DNA of 64,000 bases from Allorhizobium sonneratiae (GTDB lineage: Bacteria; Pseudomonadota; Alphaproteobacteria; Rhizobiales; Rhizobiaceae). Location of the stretch: NCBI RefSeq assembly GCF_023700755.1, contig NZ_JAMKOJ010000006.1, positions 124,001-188,000 on the forward strand. Reading direction: 5' to 3'. Positions 8,985-17,752 of this stretch are shown here, piece by piece; positions within the stretch are counted from its first letter, which is position 1; each line of letters opens with the position of its first letter. A program made the translations under genes and the position numbers. Below the pieces are notes generated by a model. The model searched no databases. It saw only the letters and a program-made list of their open reading frames with translations, and was not told where the DNA came from.

Positions 8985-9857
8985 CTAGGCATCCTTTCTG
9001 AGTTTGGGATCGAGCATGTCGCGTAAGCCGTCGCCGACCATCTGCAGCGACATAACCGCAAGAACGATGGCAAGGCCGGGAAAATAGGTCATCCACGGTG
9101 CTTCGCCGAGATATTGGCGACCGCTGGCAATCATCGTGCCCCAGGTCGGCACTTCCGGGCTGACTCCTAGGCCGAGAAAGGAGAGGCCGGCTTCCGCCAG
9201 CATGGCATTGGCAAACAGAAACGTACCCTGCACCAGAATGGGCGACATCAGATTGACCAGCACATGCCGGGTCATGATGTGAAAAGTGGAAATGCCGAGC
9301 GTGCGGGCGGCCTCGATATAGGGCAGTTCGCGGATCACCAGCGTCGAGGCGCGGACGATGCGGGCAAGGCGCGGGGCATAGACGATAGAGAGAGCCAGAA
9401 TGACGGTGGCAAGCGACGGTCCGAGGGCGGCCACCAGCGCAATTGCCAGGAGAATGTCGGGAAAGGCCATCATCGCATCGATCAGCCGGGCAATCGGCGT
9501 ATCGAGCAGGCGGAAAAAGCCGGCCAAAAGGCCGAGTGTCACGCCGATCAGGGCCGAGAGAGCCACCACGGCGGCCCCGACCAGCAGCGACAACCGCCCG
9601 GCATAAAGCGTGCGGGAGAAGATATCGCGGCCGAAATCATCCGTGCCGAACCAGTGCAGACCGTCTGGCGGTCGCAAGCGGCTGACGATCGACAACTTCG
9701 ACGGCGAATAAGCAGTGATCAACGGCGCTGAGATTGCCATGACCACGAAGAGGATCAGGATGATGAGGCCAATGGCCATGGTCTTGCGCTGCAACAGAAG
9801 CCGCAGCCAGCTTTTTGCGAAAGAGGGTGGGGGGAGGGGCGTCTCGGAATGGCTCAT
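8985..9857 (-). CDS. Dipeptide/oligopeptide-type ABC permease (DppC-like)
   Basis: A 290-residue inner-membrane permease with an N-terminal OppC-type segment (first membrane helix about 28-48) and the loop PDGLHWFGTDDFGRDIFSRT typical of DppC/OppC. The BPD_transp domain follows, with EAARTLGISTFHIMTRHVLVN as the ATPase-coupling loop. Its ATG overlaps the stop of the DppB-like gene (ATGA), showing translational coupling. No matching DppD/DppF ATPase gene lies in this operon. Confidence 0.9.
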   Translation of the reverse strand: MSHSETPLPPPSFAKSWLRLLLQRKTMAIGLIILILFVVMAISAPLITAYSPSKLSIVSRLRPPDGLHWFGTDDFGRDIFSRTLYAGRLSLLVGAAVVALSALIGVTLGLLAGFFRLLDTPIARLIDAMMAFPDILLAIALVAALGPSLATVILALSIVYAPRLARIVRASTLVIRELPYIEAARTLGISTFHIMTRHVLVNLMSPILVQGTFLFANAMLAEAGLSFLGLGVSPEVPTWGTMIASGRQYLGEAPWMTYFPGLAIVLAVMSLQMVGDGLRDMLDPKLRKDA

Positions 9858-10798
9858 CAGTAGCGCACCCTCGGATCGACCAGCAGATAGAGCATGTCGA
9901 TGATGAAATTGATCAGCACGTAAAGGGCTGCAATCACCAGAAGCGCGCCCTGAATCACCGGATAATCACGCCTGAGCACCGCCGACACCACCAGACTGCC
10001 AATACCGGGCAGGCCGAACACGGTTTCTGTGACGACAGCACCGGAAATCAGCACCGCGGCGGTAAGGCCAAGCACGGTCAGAATCGGTATCATCGCATTT
10101 TTCAGCGCATGGACGAGCACAACCTGCCCCTCTTTCAAGCCTTTGGCGCGGGCCGTGCGGACATAATCATCCTCCAGCACATCCAGCATCGAAGCGCGGG
10201 TGAAGCGCAGGATAAGTGCGCTGGAGACGATCCCCAGGGCGACGGAGGGCAGGGCCAGATGCGTCATCCGATTGAAAAATCCGGCATCCGGCCCGCCATA
10301 GCCGGAGACGGGAAAAAGCCTGAGCTTGACGGCAAAGACCTGCATGAGGATCAGTCCCAGCCAGAAACTGGGAATGCTGGCGGCGAACATGCCGATGCCG
10401 GTAGACAACTGGTCCACCAGCGAGCCGCGACGGTAAGCGGCGTAAATGCCGATCGGCACGGCTATGACGGTGGCGATGATCAGCGAAAACAGGGTGAGGA
10501 AAAAGGTCGGTTCGGCCCGTTCGAGGAGTGCCTGCCCGACCGGAATGTTGAGAAAGATCGAGCGGCCGAGATTGCCGCTCAGCAATTGCCCGACATAGAT
10601 CAGAAATTGCACGGAAATCGGTTGATCAAGCCCGAGCCGGGCTCTCAGATCGGCAATATCCTGAGGCGTGGCATCCGGCCCCAGCATGACGGCGGCAGGA
10701 TCGCCGGGCGCGACGCGGATGATCAGGAAAACAATGGTGACCACCAGCATCAGCACAACGATCATCCCGAGGAGACGCTTGAGGATGTAGGTCAGCAT
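9857..10798 (-). CDS. Dipeptide/oligopeptide-type ABC permease (DppB-like)
   Basis: A 313-residue permease beginning MLTYILKRLLG, the usual DppB N-terminus, so the start at 10798 is preferred to longer forms that run into the beta-glucosidase gene. It has the RVAPGDPAAVMLG loop and the EDDYVRTARAKGL coupling region followed by several membrane helices. It pairs with the overlapping DppC-like gene and the binding protein at 12.2-13.7 kb. The inserted beta-glucosidase gene suggests the imported molecule is a glucoside. Confidence 0.9.
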   Translation of the reverse strand: MLTYILKRLLGMIVVLMLVVTIVFLIIRVAPGDPAAVMLGPDATPQDIADLRARLGLDQPISVQFLIYVGQLLSGNLGRSIFLNIPVGQALLERAEPTFFLTLFSLIIATVIAVPIGIYAAYRRGSLVDQLSTGIGMFAASIPSFWLGLILMQVFAVKLRLFPVSGYGGPDAGFFNRMTHLALPSVALGIVSSALILRFTRASMLDVLEDDYVRTARAKGLKEGQVVLVHALKNAMIPILTVLGLTAAVLISGAVVTETVFGLPGIGSLVVSAVLRRDYPVIQGALLVIAALYVLINFIIDMLYLLVDPRVRY

Positions 10799-10812
10799 CG
10801 GCTTACCTCTTC

Positions 10813-12141
10813 CTATAGGCCATTCTGGCCGATAACACCGGACAGCCAGTGGTACGAGGCCTTCGGAATACGTTGCAGGGTCGGATAATCGACATAGACG
10901 AGGCCGAAACGTTTGGAAAACCCGCGCCCCCATTCGAAATTATCCATCAGCGACCAGGCGAAATAGCCACGAATGTCATGACCTTCCTCGATGGCATCAA
11001 GCAGCCTTCCGAGATAAGCGTTGAAATAGGCGATCCGGTCTGGATCGATCACCTTGCGGTCCGGCGTCAGCGCATCGGCAAAGGACGCGCCGTTTTCGGT
11101 GATATAGATCACCGGTTTGTTGTAACGGGCGCTGGTGTCGCGGATCTGTTCGAGAAAGGCGTCGGGATCGACCACCCAGTTCACATCCGTCAGGGGTCCC
11201 ATACCGATGGGTGGCGGGGTTTCGCTGATGCCGAAACTCGTGGTGGGGTTGGGGCCGACAAAGACCGGATTGTAATGGTTAAGGCCGAAGAAATCCATTT
11301 TCTGGCTGATCACGTCCATATCGTCGCCCTGGATCAAAGGCTCGATTTCAGAAGCGATCGGCTCGGGATAGATGCCGAGCCAAAGAGGATCGACCGTCAC
11401 CCGCCGCCACAGGCAGTCCCCCAGTACCACCGCCTGTTCGTGGGCTGCATCCTGATAATGCGGCCTGACGGGGCCGAGCGAGACGATATTGCCGACTTCC
11501 GCTTTCGGCGCTTCGGCTCGTACCGCCTTGACCGTATGGCCATGGGCGAGGTTGAGCGTATGAATGGCGGCAAGACAGGCGGCATAATCCTGCTGGCCCG
11601 GCGCATGGCGACCGACATTATAGGCAACCCAGGGAATGACATTGGGTTCATTGATCGGGGCAAAGCGTTTCACCCGGTCACTGAAATGGGCAATGACGGT
11701 GGCGGCGTAATCGGCAAAGATTCGCGCCGTGTCGCGATTGCGCCAGCCGCCCTTTTCTTCGATGGCGACCGGCATGTCCCAGTGATGCAGACATATCCAC
11801 GGTTCGATCCCTTCATGCAGCAGAAGATCGATCACCCGGTCGTAGAAATCGAGGCCACGACGGTTCACCTGCCCCTTGCCGTGCGGATAGATGCGCGGCC
11901 AGGCGGTGGAAAGCCGGTATGCTTTAACCCCGAGCCCGCTCATCAGGGCGATATCCTCGGGATAGCGATGATAATGATCGCAGGCGATATCGGCGGTGTC
12001 GCCATTGGTGGTCCGGCCCGGCGTGTGGGCATAGACATCCCAGACGCTTTGGCCACGTCCATCCTTCTCCACAGCCCCTTCCGTCTGATAGGCGGAAGCG
12101 GCGACACCCCAGAGAAAATTCTTCGGAAAAGCACGCATCAT
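10813..12141 (-). CDS. GH1 family beta-glucosidase
   Basis: A 442-residue glycoside hydrolase family 1 enzyme. The N-terminal signature FLWGVAASAYQTEG, the acid/base glutamate in INEPN (about residue 165) and the nucleophile in YITENGA (near 350) are all present, so it should be active. There is no signal peptide, so it acts in the cytoplasm on an imported beta-glucoside. It lies 26 bp after the binding-protein gene and 14 bp before the permease gene, within a peptide-type ABC operon, which is an unusual place for a GH1 enzyme. Confidence 0.93.
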   Translation of the reverse strand: MMRAFPKNFLWGVAASAYQTEGAVEKDGRGQSVWDVYAHTPGRTTNGDTADIACDHYHRYPEDIALMSGLGVKAYRLSTAWPRIYPHGKGQVNRRGLDFYDRVIDLLLHEGIEPWICLHHWDMPVAIEEKGGWRNRDTARIFADYAATVIAHFSDRVKRFAPINEPNVIPWVAYNVGRHAPGQQDYAACLAAIHTLNLAHGHTVKAVRAEAPKAEVGNIVSLGPVRPHYQDAAHEQAVVLGDCLWRRVTVDPLWLGIYPEPIASEIEPLIQGDDMDVISQKMDFFGLNHYNPVFVGPNPTTSFGISETPPPIGMGPLTDVNWVVDPDAFLEQIRDTSARYNKPVIYITENGASFADALTPDRKVIDPDRIAYFNAYLGRLLDAIEEGHDIRGYFAWSLMDNFEWGRGFSKRFGLVYVDYPTLQRIPKASYHWLSGVIGQNGL

Positions 12142-12167
12142 CAGTCTGTCCTGCCTGATCGAATGGC

Positions 12168-13694
12168 TTACTGTCCTGCCTTGCTGACATTCCAGAAGAA
12201 CGGCCAGGGGGAGGGATGGAAGTTTTTCAGGCTCTTGGATTTTGCCGACAGCGCATTGAAATCGCCAACCTTGAACACGGGCGCATCGTCATAAAAGGCT
12301 TTCTGCACGGCGGCAAAATCCTCGATCCGCTTTTTCGGATCGGATTCGGCAAGGAAGGGGTCAACCGCCTTGTGTTTTTCTGCGCTCGCCCACCAGCCGG
12401 GATAGCTGTCGGACATCCAGCCATTGAGTGCCGGTTCGGGCGGGAAGGGGCCGTGTGTGACGAAAATATCCCAGAGCGCCGGATTGGCGCGACGCTGGAT
12501 CAGGGTTGCCCAGTCATAGACTTCGAGATCGACCTTGAAACCGGCGGCTTTCAGATATTCGGCCGCGACCTGCGCCATCTTGTAATGGAATTCATATTGT
12601 CGGCTGGTGAGAATGCGGATCGGCTTGCCATCATATTTGGCCTGTTTGGCCAGTGTTGCCGCTTCGTCCGGGTCACCCTTGCCATAGCGTTCAATGCCTG
12701 CCGTGGTATGCCAGACATAGCCCTTTGGATAGAGCGCACCATCGACGGCGAAAAATTCAGGATTGCCAAAGGCTGCCAGCAGCATGTCTTCCGGGTTGAG
12801 CGCCACCTGAATGGCATGACGCAGCGTCTTGCTGGTCATCATGCCTTCCTTGGTGTTCATCACGAAGACCGGCGCGCCGAAAGGTTTGAGGATCACCGGT
12901 TCCGAGGCGGAGGAGGCTTTCAGCCGGTCGAGATTTTCCGGCGCAAGCGAGTCGACATAGTCGAATTGACCGGAAATTGCGCCTTCCAGCCTTGTATTGG
13001 CATCGGGAACCGGAACGAAGCGGATTTCCGAGAGGATTGCCTTGCGCGCGCCGCCAAAACCGTTGGCCGCTTCTGACCGGGGTTTATAACCATCGAAACG
13101 AACGAGCTGGATATATTGGTCGGCCACATGCGCCTTCAGCATATAGGGGCCGGTACCAATGAATTTGGTCAGTGGATCGGCAAGATCGACCTTTGGCATG
13201 ATCACGGCGGCGGAATTGTTAAAGGCCAGAAGCGACATCAGCGGCGCATAGGGCTGTTTCAGCGTGATGCGGATGGAATTGTCGCCGGTGGCGGTGATGC
13301 TGTCGAGATAGGGAGCGACCTGCTTTCCGCGCGAGGCAATGGCAATCCAGCGATTCAGCGAGGCGACGACATCGGCTGATGTCATGGTCGAGCCGTCGTG
13401 GAAGAGGATGCCCTTGCGTAGCGGAATGTCGTAAACTTTTCCATCCGCAGAAATCGACGGCATGGTTTCAGCCAGAAGCGGAATGACATTCCATTTGTCG
13501 TCGAAGGTATAAAGCGTTTCAAAAATATGCTGGGTCGTCATGCCCACCAGATCGGCTGTGGAGGCCATCGGGTCCAGCGTTGGTGGCTCACCGATGGTGG
13601 CAACATTGATGACCCCACCCTTTTCATCCGCATATGCCCCATTGACAGGCGCGATCAAAACCGCAGCCAATAGCAAAGCCCATGTCAGCTTCAT
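12168..13694 (-). CDS. Peptide/nickel-type ABC substrate-binding protein
   Basis: A 508-residue SBP_bac_5 periplasmic protein. Residues 1-22 form a Sec signal peptide ending in NGAYA. The mature protein starts EKGGVINVATIGEPPTLDP and contains LRHAIQVALNPEDML, both family signatures. The family binds peptides but also opines, glucosides and other bulky solutes. It is the first gene of the operon SBP, GH1, DppB, DppC, amidohydrolase, RidA, and it sets the import specificity. Its promoter must lie in the divergent gap 13695-14056. Confidence 0.9.
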   Translation of the reverse strand: MKLTWALLLAAVLIAPVNGAYADEKGGVINVATIGEPPTLDPMASTADLVGMTTQHIFETLYTFDDKWNVIPLLAETMPSISADGKVYDIPLRKGILFHDGSTMTSADVVASLNRWIAIASRGKQVAPYLDSITATGDNSIRITLKQPYAPLMSLLAFNNSAAVIMPKVDLADPLTKFIGTGPYMLKAHVADQYIQLVRFDGYKPRSEAANGFGGARKAILSEIRFVPVPDANTRLEGAISGQFDYVDSLAPENLDRLKASSASEPVILKPFGAPVFVMNTKEGMMTSKTLRHAIQVALNPEDMLLAAFGNPEFFAVDGALYPKGYVWHTTAGIERYGKGDPDEAATLAKQAKYDGKPIRILTSRQYEFHYKMAQVAAEYLKAAGFKVDLEVYDWATLIQRRANPALWDIFVTHGPFPPEPALNGWMSDSYPGWWASAEKHKAVDPFLAESDPKKRIEDFAAVQKAFYDDAPVFKVGDFNALSAKSKSLKNFHPSPWPFFWNVSKAGQ

Positions 13695-14056
13695 GCGATG
13701 CTCCCAGTTTTATGTTCCACAATTATGGTATTTATTTTTCAATAAAAGAATATCAGCCGAATGCAGGCTGTCAATCGCTCTGAGGGCATAAAACGGGAAT
13801 ATGCGTCGGAGGCGTTCGGGGCGTGTGATAGCACCGTCATGACAGAAGGGTGGATGCCTGAACCGCAACCAGAACATGCAGGCAGCAATGAAACTGGCAG
13901 TGCCGGGGAGGCACTGTCTTTTGGTGCATGGGTGTGTCTTGACATATTGCGCTGCGCAACCGGTTTGTGCCATTGTTGCCAAACGTGGACTGAGATAAGA
14001 GTTCATCAAAAACAAGGGGCGAAAAGCTCCGGGAACAACAACGATACCGGGAACAC
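13695..14056. promoter_or_regulatory. Divergent promoter region between two ABC operons
   Basis: No gene is seen in this 362-bp gap between the binding-protein gene (leftward) and the ABC ATPase gene (rightward). A TTGACA hexamer at 13939-13944 is a possible -35 box for the rightward operon. The 13-bp palindrome TTGCGCTGCGCAA follows at 13947-13959 and could be an operator. No good -10 box could be fixed. The left part is AT-rich (around 13725-13750). Confidence 0.4.
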
Positions 14057-14848
14057 ATGACAGAGCAAAAAAAGACAGTCGTCTCGGCGAGGCGGCTGGG
14101 GTTGACCTTTGAAACCAATGATGGCCCTGTTCAGGCGCTGTCCAATGTCGATCTTGAGATAAAACAGGGAGATTTCGTTTCTTTCATCGGGCCCTCCGGT
14201 TGCGGCAAGACCACGTTTCTGCGGGTTATCGCCGATCTGGAACGGGCGAGCGAGGGAGAAATTCTCGTCAATGGCACGACGCCGGAAGATGCGCGCCTCA
14301 ACCGCGCCTATGGCTATGTGTTTCAGGCGCCAGCCCTTTATCCGTGGCGAACGATCGAGAAAAATATTGCCCTTCCTCTCGAGATCATGGGCTATTCAAA
14401 GGCCGAGCAGGAAAAGCGTATCGAGAAAACCCTAGCGCTCGTCAACCTTGCCGGGTTTGGCAAGAAATATCCCTGGGCGCTCTCGGGCGGTATGCAGCAA
14501 CGCGCATCAATTGCCCGGGCGCTTGCCTTCGATGCTGATCTTCTGTTGATGGATGAGCCCTTCGGCGCACTGGACGAGATCGTGCGCGACCACCTGAACC
14601 AGCAATTGCTCGGCCTTTGGGCTGAAACCGGCAAAACCATCTGTTTCGTCACCCATTCCATCCCGGAAGCCGTATATCTGTCGACCAAGATCGTGGTCAT
14701 GAGCCCGCGGCCGGGCCGTGTCACCGATGTGATCACCTCGACCCTACCAAAAGAACGGCCGCTCGATATCCGCGAGACACCGGAATTTCTCGAGATTGCC
14801 AGACGGGTGCGTGAGGGATTGCAGGCGGGGCACTCCTATGATGATTGA
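14057..14848 (+). CDS. NitT/TauT-type ABC ATPase
   Basis: A 263-residue ATP-binding subunit with Walker A GPSGCGKTT, signature LSGGMQQRASIARAL and Walker B LLLMDEPFGALDE, followed by the H-loop histidine in VTHSIPEA. The family (SsuB/TauB/ThiZ-like) energises uptake of small solutes such as sulfonates, nitrate or pyrimidine precursors. It is the first gene of a four-gene operon with two permeases and a binding protein, and overlaps the next gene by 11 bp. Confidence 0.93.
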   Translation: MTEQKKTVVSARRLGLTFETNDGPVQALSNVDLEIKQGDFVSFIGPSGCGKTTFLRVIADLERASEGEILVNGTTPEDARLNRAYGYVFQAPALYPWRTIEKNIALPLEIMGYSKAEQEKRIEKTLALVNLAGFGKKYPWALSGGMQQRASIARALAFDADLLLMDEPFGALDEIVRDHLNQQLLGLWAETGKTICFVTHSIPEAVYLSTKIVVMSPRPGRVTDVITSTLPKERPLDIRETPEFLEIARRVREGLQAGHSYDD

Positions 14849-15731
14849 CCGGTTGCAGAAACATGTCCTGCCTGTGGTGATCGTGGTTCTGGCACTTCTG
14901 GCTGTCTGGTATGCAGCAGCGCTTTTGATGAATCACGGGCTTGCCGAAAGTCAGGCCAAACTGAAAGGCGAGGTGCTCACGCCCTCGGGCCTGTGGCTGA
15001 AATCCTATACGCTCGATAAGCCGATGCTGCCTGCGCCGCATCAGATCGCTGCCGAAATCTGGAAATCGACGGTCGATGTCGCTGTAACGTCGAAACGCAG
15101 CCTGATCTATCATGCCGGGGTCACGCTGTCGGCCACGCTTTTGGGCTTCGTGCTTGGAACGGTCCTCGGCATAGTTTTGGCCGTGGGCATCGTGCATAAC
15201 CGGGCGATGGACAAGTCTTTGATGCCCTGGATCATCGCCAGCCAGACGATCCCGATCCTGGCGGTGGCGCCGATGCTGATTGTCGTGCTTAACGCCATCG
15301 GCATTTCCGGCCTTTTGCCCAAGGCGCTGATCTCGACCTATCTGTCGTTTTTCCCGGTGGTTGTGGGCATGGTAAAAGGGCTGAAATCGCCGGAAATCAT
15401 CCAGCTCGATCTGATGCATACCTATAATGCCAGCCAGACGCAGCTGTTCTGGAAATTGCGCTTTCCCTCAGCCCTGCCGTTCCTGTTTGCATCGCTCAAG
15501 GTGGGAGTGGCCATTTCGCTGGTCGGCGCCATTGTCGGCGAATTGCCGACCGGTGTTGTGGCGGGGCTTGGTGCAAGGCTACTGTCCGGCTCCTATTATG
15601 GTCAGACGATTCAAATCTGGGCAGCGCTGCTGGTGGCGGCGGCCTGTGCGGCACTACTGGTTTTTCTGGTCGGCGCGGTTGAGCAGATCGTCAATCGCCT
15701 GATGGGAGTACGGCCGGAGATGCGCCAATGA
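14838..15731 (+). CDS. NitT/TauT-type ABC permease 1
   Basis: About 297 residues beginning MMIDRLQKHVLPVV, with a first membrane helix at about 10-30 and a BPD_transp_1 domain. The ATPase-contacting loop is the LDLMHTYNASQTQLFWKLRFPSALP-like segment near residue 190. The start at 14838 overlaps the ATPase stop; a longer reading would run inside the ATPase gene. It probably forms a heterodimer with the next permease. Confidence 0.9.
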   Translation: MMIDRLQKHVLPVVIVVLALLAVWYAAALLMNHGLAESQAKLKGEVLTPSGLWLKSYTLDKPMLPAPHQIAAEIWKSTVDVAVTSKRSLIYHAGVTLSATLLGFVLGTVLGIVLAVGIVHNRAMDKSLMPWIIASQTIPILAVAPMLIVVLNAIGISGLLPKALISTYLSFFPVVVGMVKGLKSPEIIQLDLMHTYNASQTQLFWKLRFPSALPFLFASLKVGVAISLVGAIVGELPTGVVAGLGARLLSGSYYGQTIQIWAALLVAAACAALLVFLVGAVEQIVNRLMGVRPEMRQ

Positions 15732-16603
15732 GGGAAATCGCTGTTCTCCTGTTTGCTGTTTTGCTCTGGCTGGGCGGCTGGGGTCTCAACGAATATCTCG
15801 TACGTCTGCGGCCTGGCAGCCGAAGCATGACGGCCCGCGTCAATCTTGCCGTGCCGGCGATTTTTGGAGTCTGTCTGCTGTTGGTCTGGGAAGTTCTGGC
15901 TCGCGGATTACCGATCCCGCCCATTCTCTTGCCCGCGCCCAGCATGATCGTCATGACGGCGCTGCAGTCGCTCGATGTGATCGCACAGGATTTTGTCCAG
16001 ACAGTCCTCAAGGAGGTGCTGACGGGCTATGTGCTTGGCTGTGGTGCAGGGATTCTATGTGCTTTTGCCATAGACCGCTCGACCTTTTTGAAAAACGGAC
16101 TGCTGCCACTTGGCAATCTGGTGTCGGCCCTGCCGATCGTCGGCCTTGCCCCGATCATGATCATGTGGTTCGGCTTCGAATGGCCGTCCAAGGCGGCCAT
16201 CATCGTGACGATGATTTTCTTTCCCATGCTGATCAATACGCTCTCCGGCCTGTCGGCTGCAGGCCATATGGAGCGGGATCTGATGCGCACCTATGCGGCG
16301 AGCTGGTGGCAGACCATGATTGCCTTGCGGCTTCCGGCTGCCTGGCCGTTCATCTTCAATGCCTTGAAGATCAATTCGACGCTGGCGATGATCGGCGCGA
16401 TTGTCGCCGAGTTTTTCGGCTCGCCCACGGTGGGCCTCGGCTTTCGAATCTCCACCGAAATGGGCCGGATGAACACCGCCATGGTCTGGGCTGAAATTCT
16501 GGCCGCAGCCATAGCCGGTTCGCTCTTCTACGGCATTGTGGCGCTGATCGAACGCAGGGTCACGTTCTGGCATCCCTCTGTCCGTGGTGGGCAGAGATCA
16601 TAA
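15728..16603 (+). CDS. NitT/TauT-type ABC permease 2
   Basis: A 291-residue membrane protein of the same family, with the coupling loop MRTYAASWWQTMIALRLPAA in the second half. Its ATG overlaps the stop of the first permease by 4 bp. Two different permease genes are a feature of a subset of NMT1/THI5-type transporters and suggest a heterodimeric channel. Confidence 0.9.
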   Translation: MREIAVLLFAVLLWLGGWGLNEYLVRLRPGSRSMTARVNLAVPAIFGVCLLLVWEVLARGLPIPPILLPAPSMIVMTALQSLDVIAQDFVQTVLKEVLTGYVLGCGAGILCAFAIDRSTFLKNGLLPLGNLVSALPIVGLAPIMIMWFGFEWPSKAAIIVTMIFFPMLINTLSGLSAAGHMERDLMRTYAASWWQTMIALRLPAAWPFIFNALKINSTLAMIGAIVAEFFGSPTVGLGFRISTEMGRMNTAMVWAEILAAAIAGSLFYGIVALIERRVTFWHPSVRGGQRS

Positions 16604-16616
16604 AAGAGGGTAGAAC

Positions 16617-17597
16617 ATGATGAAACAGAAGATGGCGTCGCTGTTGCTGGGAGCAAGCCTGGCGCTGGCCGGTGTCTCGGCAGAGGCGGCCGACAAAATC
16701 ACCCTGCAATTGAAATGGGTGACGCAGGCGCAGTTTGCCGGTTATTTCGTTGCCAAGGACAAGGGCTATTACAAAGCCGAAGGGCTCGATGTCGACATCA
16801 AGCCCGGTGGGCCGAACATTGCGCCGGAACAGATCATTGCCGGTGGCGGCGCAGACGTCATCGTCGACTGGATGGGTGCGGCGCTCGCAGCGCGCGAAAA
16901 GGGCGTGCCGCTCGTCAATATCGCCCAGCCCTATGCCAAGGCCGGCCTTGAGATCATTTGTCCGAAGGATGGACCGATCAAGACGCTTGCCGATTTCAAA
17001 GGGCATACGATCGGTGTCTGGTTCTACGGCAATGAAGTGCCTTTCTTTGCACTGATGCATCGTGAAGGCATTTCCACCGATGGCGGTCCGAATGGCGTGA
17101 AGGTGCTGCAGCAGAGTTTCGACGTCCAGCCGCTGATCCAGCACCAGGCCGATTGCATTCACGTCATGACCTATAACGAGCTCGGTCAGGCCATCGATGC
17201 CGGCTATACGCTCGATAAGCTGACGGTGTTCAACTACACGAAAATGAACGCCAATCTGCTCGAGGATGGTCTTTATGTGCTTCAGGACAAGTTGAAGGAC
17301 CCGAAATTCAAGGCCGATATGGTGAAATTCGTCCGCGCTTCGATGAAGGGCTGGAATTATGCCAAGGAGCATCCGGATGAAGCCGCAGACATTGTGCTCG
17401 ACAATGACACGACCGGTGCGCAGACCAAGGAGCATCAGGAATATATGATGCATGAAGTGGCCAAGCTGCTCGGCAATGGCGTTCTGGACAAGGCCGCTTA
17501 TGACCGGACGGAAGAGGCTGTGCTTGCCCAGAAAATCATCTCCAAGAAGCCGGAAGGCGCCTGGACGCATGATATCACCGATGCGGCGATGAAATAA
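16617..17597 (+). CDS. NMT1/THI5-like (ThiY-type) substrate-binding protein
   Basis: A 326-residue periplasmic binding protein with a signal peptide of about 24 residues (ending SAEAA) and the family opening LQLKWVTQAQFAGYFVAKDK. NMT1/THI5-like proteins bind pyrimidine precursors of thiamine, riboflavin or related heterocycles, and the ligand cannot be told here. No TPP or FMN riboswitch was recognised upstream of the operon and no biosynthetic genes are nearby. It lies 13 bp after the second permease, and a hairpin at 17610-17638 closes the operon. Confidence 0.88.
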   Translation: MMKQKMASLLLGASLALAGVSAEAADKITLQLKWVTQAQFAGYFVAKDKGYYKAEGLDVDIKPGGPNIAPEQIIAGGGADVIVDWMGAALAAREKGVPLVNIAQPYAKAGLEIICPKDGPIKTLADFKGHTIGVWFYGNEVPFFALMHREGISTDGGPNGVKVLQQSFDVQPLIQHQADCIHVMTYNELGQAIDAGYTLDKLTVFNYTKMNANLLEDGLYVLQDKLKDPKFKADMVKFVRASMKGWNYAKEHPDEAADIVLDNDTTGAQTKEHQEYMMHEVAKLLGNGVLDKAAYDRTEEAVLAQKIISKKPEGAWTHDITDAAMK

Positions 17598-17609
17598 CCA
17601 CACTCTCTG

Positions 17610-17638
17610 GAGAACAGGCGGCATGTTCGCTTGTTCTC
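17610..17638 (+). terminator. Hairpin closing the ThiY-type operon
   Basis: The 11-bp arms GAGAACAGGCG and CGCTTGTTCTC pair with one G-T wobble around a 7-nt loop, 12 bp past the stop. There is no T-run, so it may stabilise the mRNA or work with Rho. Confidence 0.5.
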
Positions 17639-17707
17639 TCATAGGGTTTGGTCCGTAGAAAAGTGTGAAACGGTTTGCCGTCTGGAAATACGGAAAACAA
17701 AAATTTG

Positions 17708-17743
17708 GAGCGTTCCTGTGTTTCGACGAATACGGAAACGCTC
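17708..17743 (-). terminator. Candidate intrinsic terminator of the NitT/TauT ATPase gene
   Basis: On the minus strand GAGCGTTTCC pairs with GGAACGCTC (one bulge), followed by CAAATTTTTGTTTT. It lies about 10 bp past the ATPase stop. Confidence 0.6.
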
Positions 17744-17752
17744 TCATGGTGT

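Noticed and set aside
10849-12294. 481-codon open frame opposite the beta-glucosidase gene
   Set aside because: The opposite strand carries intact GH1 motifs and this frame has no recognisable domain.
13695-14056. TPP or other riboswitch upstream of the ThiY-type operon
   Set aside because: No conserved TPP core (such as CTGAGA with ACCTGA) was seen in the gap or just upstream of the ATPase gene.
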